Shown: positions 33,933 through 37,472 of the stretch, one piece after another
Numbering within the stretch: position 1 is the stretch's first letter
Layout of the letters: each line of letters opens with the position of its first letter
Assembly: GCA_024645025.1 (NCBI GenBank)
Contig: JAHEGQ010000056.1
Location: 1-37,472, forward strand
DNA: 37,472 bases
DNA from: Sphingomonadaceae bacterium
GTDB taxonomy: Bacteria > Pseudomonadota > Alphaproteobacteria > Sphingomonadales > Sphingomonadaceae
Direction of reading: 5' to 3'
Notes under the pieces: generated by a model
What the model was told of the DNA's origin: nothing
Seen by the model: only the letters and a program-made list of their open reading frames with translations
The model's database searches: none
Program-made: the position numbers and the translations under genes

Positions 33933-34616
33933 ATGGACGGCCTTTCTGCCATTTGGACCGCGATTGCGACCGACTTTTCCAACATTACGGAACCCACGGC
34001 GCTGGCGGCTTTCATTCAGGTTTTGCTGATCGATCTGGTGCTGGCGGGCGATAATGCGATCGTTGTCGGTGCACTGGCGGCGGGTCTGCCAGCGGCGCAG
34101 CGCAAAAAGGTTATTCTCATCGGCGTTGTCGCGGCTTTGGTGTTGCGCATTATCTTTGCGCTGACGGTCAGCTGGCTTTTGGGTATTGTTGGCCTTGTTT
34201 TGGCGGGCGGACTGCTGCTGCTCTGGGTTGGCTGGCGCATGTATCGCGATCTCCACACCCATTCGGAATCGGGGGGCTCCCCGGAGATTCTGGGGGATGA
34301 ACATTCCGGGATTGCCCCGGCAAAAAGCTTTGCGGCCGCGGCATGGTCGGTCGCTGTGGCAGATGTTTCGATGAGCCTTGATAATGTGCTGGCGGTCGCC
34401 GGTGCAGCGCGCGAGCATCCGGGGATCCTGATCGTTGGCCTGATCTTTGCGGTCGCGTTGATGGGCGTCGCTGCCAATATCATTGCCCGATATATTGAAC
34501 GCTATCGTTGGATTGCGTGGTTTGGCTTGGCGGTGATCCTCTATGTCGCGGTCAAAATGATCTGGGAGGGCTATCACGAAGTCCATCCCCATATTCTGGC
34601 GCTGACGGGGGCCTGA
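33933..34616 (+). CDS. TerC family integral membrane protein (second of tandem pair)
   Basis: 227 residues, clearly paralogous to the gene before it. The first helix has DLVLAGDNAIVVGALAAGLP and the second half ADVSMSLDNVLAVAGAAREHPG. The track begins at a GTG (33930), but the ATG at 33933 has a better distance from GGGAG. The previous stop is 3 bp away. A cytoplasmic loop (HTHSESGGSPEILGDEHSG) contains several His and acidic residues. A terminator-like hairpin follows. Confidence 0.9.
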   Translation: MDGLSAIWTAIATDFSNITEPTALAAFIQVLLIDLVLAGDNAIVVGALAAGLPAAQRKKVILIGVVAALVLRIIFALTVSWLLGIVGLVLAGGLLLLWVGWRMYRDLHTHSESGGSPEILGDEHSGIAPAKSFAAAAWSVAVADVSMSLDNVLAVAGAAREHPGILIVGLIFAVALMGVAANIIARYIERYRWIAWFGLAVILYVAVKMIWEGYHEVHPHILALTGA

Positions 34617-34626
34617 GGTCAGGGCG

Positions 34627-34656
34627 GCCCCCACCTTAGCAAACTAAGGCGGGGGC
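34627..34656. terminator. Two-way terminator-like hairpin
   Basis: GCCCCCACCTTAG pairs with CTAAGGCGGGGGC (13 bp, one mismatch) around a CAAA loop, between the convergent terC and dienelactone hydrolase genes. There is no clear U-run on either strand, but the position and strength suggest transcript ending from both sides. Confidence 0.65.
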
Positions 34657-34676
34657 TGTGATTACCCTGGAAATAG

Positions 34677-35366
34677 TTAGCCCAGATGTTCGGCAAAAAA
34701 GGCCTCGGTCCGGCCATCGGCAAGCTGGGCGCCCGCGTCATCCCGGCGATTGCCCATTTCAGCCGCAAAGCCATGATCCAGCCCGATATAATCGTGGAGC
34801 GTGACTTTGGGGTGCGCATCTAGTGCCTTATGGATGGCGGATTGCGCGTCGGGCCCGACAAAATGGTCGGCGGTTGGGATGTGGAGCATCAGCGGATTGG
34901 CGATGGCATGGCTTTCATCAAGCATGGTATCGATCATCACGCCATAATAGCCGACGGCGGCATCCACATCGGTCCGGGTGGCAGCCATATAGGCCAGTCG
35001 GCCGCCAAGGCAGAAGCCAACAAGGCCAATTTTGGCGACGGGGTTGTGGCCGGCAAGGCCATGGCGGATGGCCTTGATCGCCGTTTCGATATCGATCACG
35101 CCATCTTGCGCGTCATATTGCTGAAAATAGCCAAAGGCCTGTTGAAGCTCTGCCTCGACATCGGGATTCAGCTCTACCCCCGGCGCGAACCGCCAGAAAA
35201 TGTCGATCGCGACGGCCAGATAGCCTTTGGCCGCCCAACCATCGCATTTGCGGCGAATGCCTTCATTCAGGCCGAAGATTTCGGGGACCACAAGAATGGC
35301 CGCCTTGGGCGGGGTGGCGGGGGCAGTGATATAGGCGTTCATCTCGCCAATCTTGGTCATGCTCAT
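34677..35366 (-). CDS. Dienelactone hydrolase family protein
   Basis: 229-residue alpha/beta-hydrolase. The nucleophile Cys119 in GFCLGG, the Asp in PTADHFVG and the His in GLDHGFA give the Cys-His-Asp triad of dienelactone hydrolase, and VPEIFGLNEGIR carries the conserved Glu. It may act on dienelactones from aromatic degradation or on other esters; no catabolic partner genes are nearby, so the substrate is open. Its ATG (35366) overlaps the ogt stop by 4 bp. Confidence 0.92.
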   Translation of the reverse strand: MSMTKIGEMNAYITAPATPPKAAILVVPEIFGLNEGIRRKCDGWAAKGYLAVAIDIFWRFAPGVELNPDVEAELQQAFGYFQQYDAQDGVIDIETAIKAIRHGLAGHNPVAKIGLVGFCLGGRLAYMAATRTDVDAAVGYYGVMIDTMLDESHAIANPLMLHIPTADHFVGPDAQSAIHKALDAHPKVTLHDYIGLDHGFAAEMGNRRDDAGAQLADGRTEAFFAEHLG

Positions 35367-35866
35367 ATCAATCGTGTCCTTTTCTCGAGGGGAAGCTGGT
35401 TATATTCGAAATCCAAAAGCCAGCTTTTGGTGCGGGGCCCATCGCCCGCTGAATAATATTCCGCACCTGCGCTAGAGGTAACGCGGTGGCACGGGATGAT
35501 GAGGGGGTAGGCGTTGGTCTTGCACGCTTGCCCAACGGCGCGGGCGATACTGCCTATTTCGGCCGCCACCGCGCCATAGGTGCGCGTTTCACCATAGGGG
35601 ATGGCAGCAATTGCGGCGCGCAGCTGACGGCCTTCGCCTTTTGGAAGATCAACCAACGGAAGATCAAATTGCTGACAGCGGCCCGCAAACCAGCCGGTCA
35701 GCTGGTCCAGCGCACGGGCGAGAATGGGGTGGGCGGTATCTCCGCCTTTTGGTGCGGCGGCGGTCTGGCCCAGCAGGCGCAGGCCAAGCAACGCCGCGTC
35801 GGACGTGTGCAGCACGATCGGGCCGATCGGGCTTTCGAAACAGGCGGTTGCGGTTACGCGATGCAT
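35363..35866 (-). CDS. ogt: Methylated-DNA-[protein]-cysteine S-methyltransferase
   Basis: 167 residues from the ATG at 35866 (MHRVTATACFESPIGP); the track GTG start at 35926 overlaps the divergent gene. Suicide repair enzyme moving the alkyl group of O6-methylguanine to its own Cys in IPCHRV. The TYGAVAAEIGSIARAVGQA helix-turn-helix and the YPLIIPCHR stretch are typical. No Ada N-terminal domain, so it is the constitutive Ogt form. It is cotranscribed with the dienelactone hydrolase gene. Confidence 0.93.
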   Translation of the reverse strand: MHRVTATACFESPIGPIVLHTSDAALLGLRLLGQTAAAPKGGDTAHPILARALDQLTGWFAGRCQQFDLPLVDLPKGEGRQLRAAIAAIPYGETRTYGAVAAEIGSIARAVGQACKTNAYPLIIPCHRVTSSAGAEYYSAGDGPRTKSWLLDFEYNQLPLEKRTRLI

Positions 35867-35914
35867 GGCGCACAGATGGAACGAAATGACCGATGGCTCA
35901 AGGGAGGAAGGGCG

Positions 35915-36154
35915 ATGAAGTTTCACATCGACGTTGATTGCACGCCCGAGGAAGTGCGCCGGCTTGTCGGGTTGCCGGATTTATCTGAGGTGCATGCGGC
36001 CTATATCGAGCAGATGAAGGATGTCATGGCGAAAGGTTTGACGCCGGATATGGTCGATTCCATGGTCCGCAACTGGATGCCAGGCGGTGCTGCGGGCATG
36101 GATTTCATGCGTGATCTGATGAAGGGCCTGTCCACGCCACCCAAGCGGGATTGA
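35915..36154 (+). CDS. Small DUF6489-like protein
   Basis: 79 residues from the ATG at 35915, with a strong AGGGAGGAAGGG upstream. Sequence: MKFHIDVDCTPEEVRRLVGLPD..., ending in MPGGAAGMDFMRDLMKGL. It resembles a small sphingomonad family (DUF6489) of unknown function, from memory. No signal peptide; a helical, Met-rich cytoplasmic protein. It ends 14 bp before the mnmE ATG and is probably cotranscribed with it. The track ORF (35486) is a long extension through ogt. Confidence 0.82.
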   Translation: MKFHIDVDCTPEEVRRLVGLPDLSEVHAAYIEQMKDVMAKGLTPDMVDSMVRNWMPGGAAGMDFMRDLMKGLSTPPKRD

Positions 36155-36168
36155 TCCGAGCGTTCAAA

Positions 36169-37440
36169 ATGACCCAAGTCGAGACGATCTTTGCCCTTTC
36201 CAGTGGCGCACCGCCGGCGGGCATTGCTGTTGTGCGGATCAGCGGCCCTGCGGCTGGGGCGGCGCTTGTTGCACTGGCGGGGGCGTTACCGCCGCCGCGC
36301 CATGCCAGTTATCGACGGGTGCGCGATGCGGCGGGGGCCGTGCTCGACCATGCGTTGATCTTGTGGTTTCCCGGCCCGCACAGTGCGACAGGCGAGGATT
36401 TGGCGGAATTGCATCTTCATGGTGGCCGCGCGGTGGTCGCTGCGGTTTTGGCGGCGCTGGCAGATCTGCCCGGCTGTGTTCCTGCCGAGGCTGGTGCCTT
36501 TACGCGTCGGGCCTTTGAGAATGGTCGGATCGACCTAAGCGCGGCGGAAGGGTTGGCCGATCTGTTGGCGGCAGAGACGGAGGGGCAGCGGCAATCCGCC
36601 CTTGTTCTGGCTGAAGGCGCGCTGGGACGTCAGGTAGCGTTATGGGAGGCCCGCCTTTTGGCGGAATCTGCGCGGATCGAGGCGCTGCTGGATTTTGCCG
36701 ATGAAGGGGATGTGGCCGATGCGCTGCCGGATACGAATGGCCTCTCGCTGTTGGTAGACGAGATGACGGCGCTGGCTGCTGCGCCGCCCGCGGAGCGTTT
36801 GCGCGATGGTGTCCGGCTGGTTTTGGCGGGCCCCCCCAATTCCGGTAAATCAAGCCTGTTTAACGCTCTGTCCGGCAGGGATGCGGCGATTGTCACCCCG
36901 ATTGCGGGCACAACGCGGGATCGGTTGGAGGCGCCGATCAGCCTGGAGGGGGTGCCCTTTTTGTTAATTGATACAGCGGGCCTGCGTGACATGACCGACG
37001 ACGCGGTGGAGGCGATCGGGATACAGCGGTCCGGCGAGGCGATGGTGCAGGCGGATATCCTCTTATGGCTTGGCGCGCCGGAGGACTGCCCATCGGGTGC
37101 GCTGCAACTGGCGACCAAGGCCGACCTCGCTTCTGGTGATCGACCCGGCTTGGCGGTATCGGTTGTGTCTGGGGCTGGCTTGAACGCGCTGCGGTCGGAG
37201 ATTCTGGCCCGTGCGCGTGCGCTGTTGCCCAAGCCGGGGGCGTTGGCACTTCATGCGCGTCACAGGTCGATTATGGGCGATGTCTTGCAGTGGCTGCGGG
37301 CTGCGGTTGCGGCGGACGATCTGCTGGTGCGGGCCGAGGTGCTGCGTTTGGCGCGGCAAGGTTTGGATGCGCTCACGGGGCGGTCTGGGGTCGAATCGAT
37401 GCTGGATGCGCTTTTCGGGCAGTTCTGTATTGGAAAATAG
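36169..37440 (+). CDS. mnmE: tRNA modification GTPase MnmE
   Basis: 423 residues from the ATG at 36169 (MTQVETIFALSSG); the track start is a TTG at 36151. With MnmG it makes the 5-carboxymethylaminomethyl group on wobble U34 of tRNAs. An N-terminal folate-binding domain (TGEDLAELHLHGG) comes first. The G domain has the P-loop GPPNSGKSS, the DTAG and TKAD motifs, and the C-terminus ends in FCIGK, the MnmE signature with the functional Cys. mnmG is expected just beyond the window. Confidence 0.97.
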   Translation: MTQVETIFALSSGAPPAGIAVVRISGPAAGAALVALAGALPPPRHASYRRVRDAAGAVLDHALILWFPGPHSATGEDLAELHLHGGRAVVAAVLAALADLPGCVPAEAGAFTRRAFENGRIDLSAAEGLADLLAAETEGQRQSALVLAEGALGRQVALWEARLLAESARIEALLDFADEGDVADALPDTNGLSLLVDEMTALAAAPPAERLRDGVRLVLAGPPNSGKSSLFNALSGRDAAIVTPIAGTTRDRLEAPISLEGVPFLLIDTAGLRDMTDDAVEAIGIQRSGEAMVQADILLWLGAPEDCPSGALQLATKADLASGDRPGLAVSVVSGAGLNALRSEILARARALLPKPGALALHARHRSIMGDVLQWLRAAVAADDLLVRAEVLRLARQGLDALTGRSGVESMLDALFGQFCIGK

Positions 37441-37454
37441 CGCGCCTGTCGGCC

Positions 37455-37470
37455 TGTTTCACGTGAAACA
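37455..37470. promoter_or_regulatory. parS centromere site
   Basis: TGTTTCACGTGAAACA is a perfect 16-bp palindrome identical to the conserved bacterial parS site bound by ParB. It lies 14 bp after mnmE, and its last A starts the ATG at 37470-37472. Its distance to the probable oriC is about 7.2 kb. parA and parB are expected further to the right. Confidence 0.93.
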
Positions 37471-37472
37471 TG
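37470..37472 (+). CDS. Possible first codon of mnmG
   Basis: The window ends with ATG, 29 bp after the mnmE stop. mnmG (gidA) follows mnmE in most alphaproteobacteria, so this may be its start. Only one codon is visible, so this is inferred from context alone. Confidence 0.3.

Noticed and set aside
1-37472. CRISPR arrays, tRNA or rRNA genes, prophage or insertion sequences
   Set aside because: No regularly spaced direct repeats, no cloverleaf or rRNA-like segments, and no integrase or transposase ORF were seen by eye.

Overview
The window is a compact, GC-rich stretch of an alphaproteobacterial chromosome, most probably from the order Sphingomonadales. The gene order ppsR-hemE-hemJ-rho-(terC)-mnmE next to maf-aroE-coaE-dnaQ is the classical surroundings of the alphaproteobacterial replication origin. 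Several products (TrcR/DUF1013, MmcB, DUF1491, a DUF6489-like protein, NDUFS4-like complex I protein) are alphaproteobacterial or sphingomonad families. I see no rRNA, tRNA, CRISPR array, integrase, transposase or prophage gene. Apart from the 299 bp origin region, no gene-free stretch comes near 300 bp.

Layout. 1-3447 (+): serA (5' end outside the window), hisZ, purA. 3457-9109 (-): MFS transporter, aroC, a dispersed palindrome, fabI, a YihY/BrkB membrane protein, a CbpA-like DnaJ protein and a small AroQ chorismate mutase. 9193-12986 (+): polyprenyl diphosphate synthase, hrpB, NDUFS4-like gene. 13003-15615 (-): lemA, two TPM-domain genes and a Nudix hydrolase, tightly packed. Then mscL (+), metC, sseA and an FeS-type photolyase (-), queF (+), a second perfect palindrome, a lone cytochrome P450 (-), trcR and an MBL-fold hydrolase (+).

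From 23675 to 30048 every gene is on the minus strand: mmcB, sleB-like hydrolase, DUF1491, ptsN, hpf, dnaQ, coaE, aroE, maf, ppsR. From 30348 to 34616 every gene is on the plus strand: hemE, hemJ, rho and two tandem terC genes. The switch point, 30049-30347, carries one perfect and several near-perfect DnaA boxes, a cluster of GANTC sites and an AT-rich patch, and is proposed as oriC. After a dienelactone hydrolase and ogt (-) come a small DUF6489-like gene and mnmE. A perfect 16-bp parS palindrome closes the window, its last base being the A of an ATG that is probably the mnmG start.

The genes are largely housekeeping: amino-acid, nucleotide and aromatic biosynthesis, fatty acids, haem, quinone side chain, queuosine, DNA repair and ribosome hibernation. 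I found no convincing undescribed multi-gene system. The points most worth checking are the oriC and parS elements, a one-base deletion that splits aroE, an apparent CTG start for a TPM gene coupled to lemA, and a terminator-like hairpin in the trcR leader.
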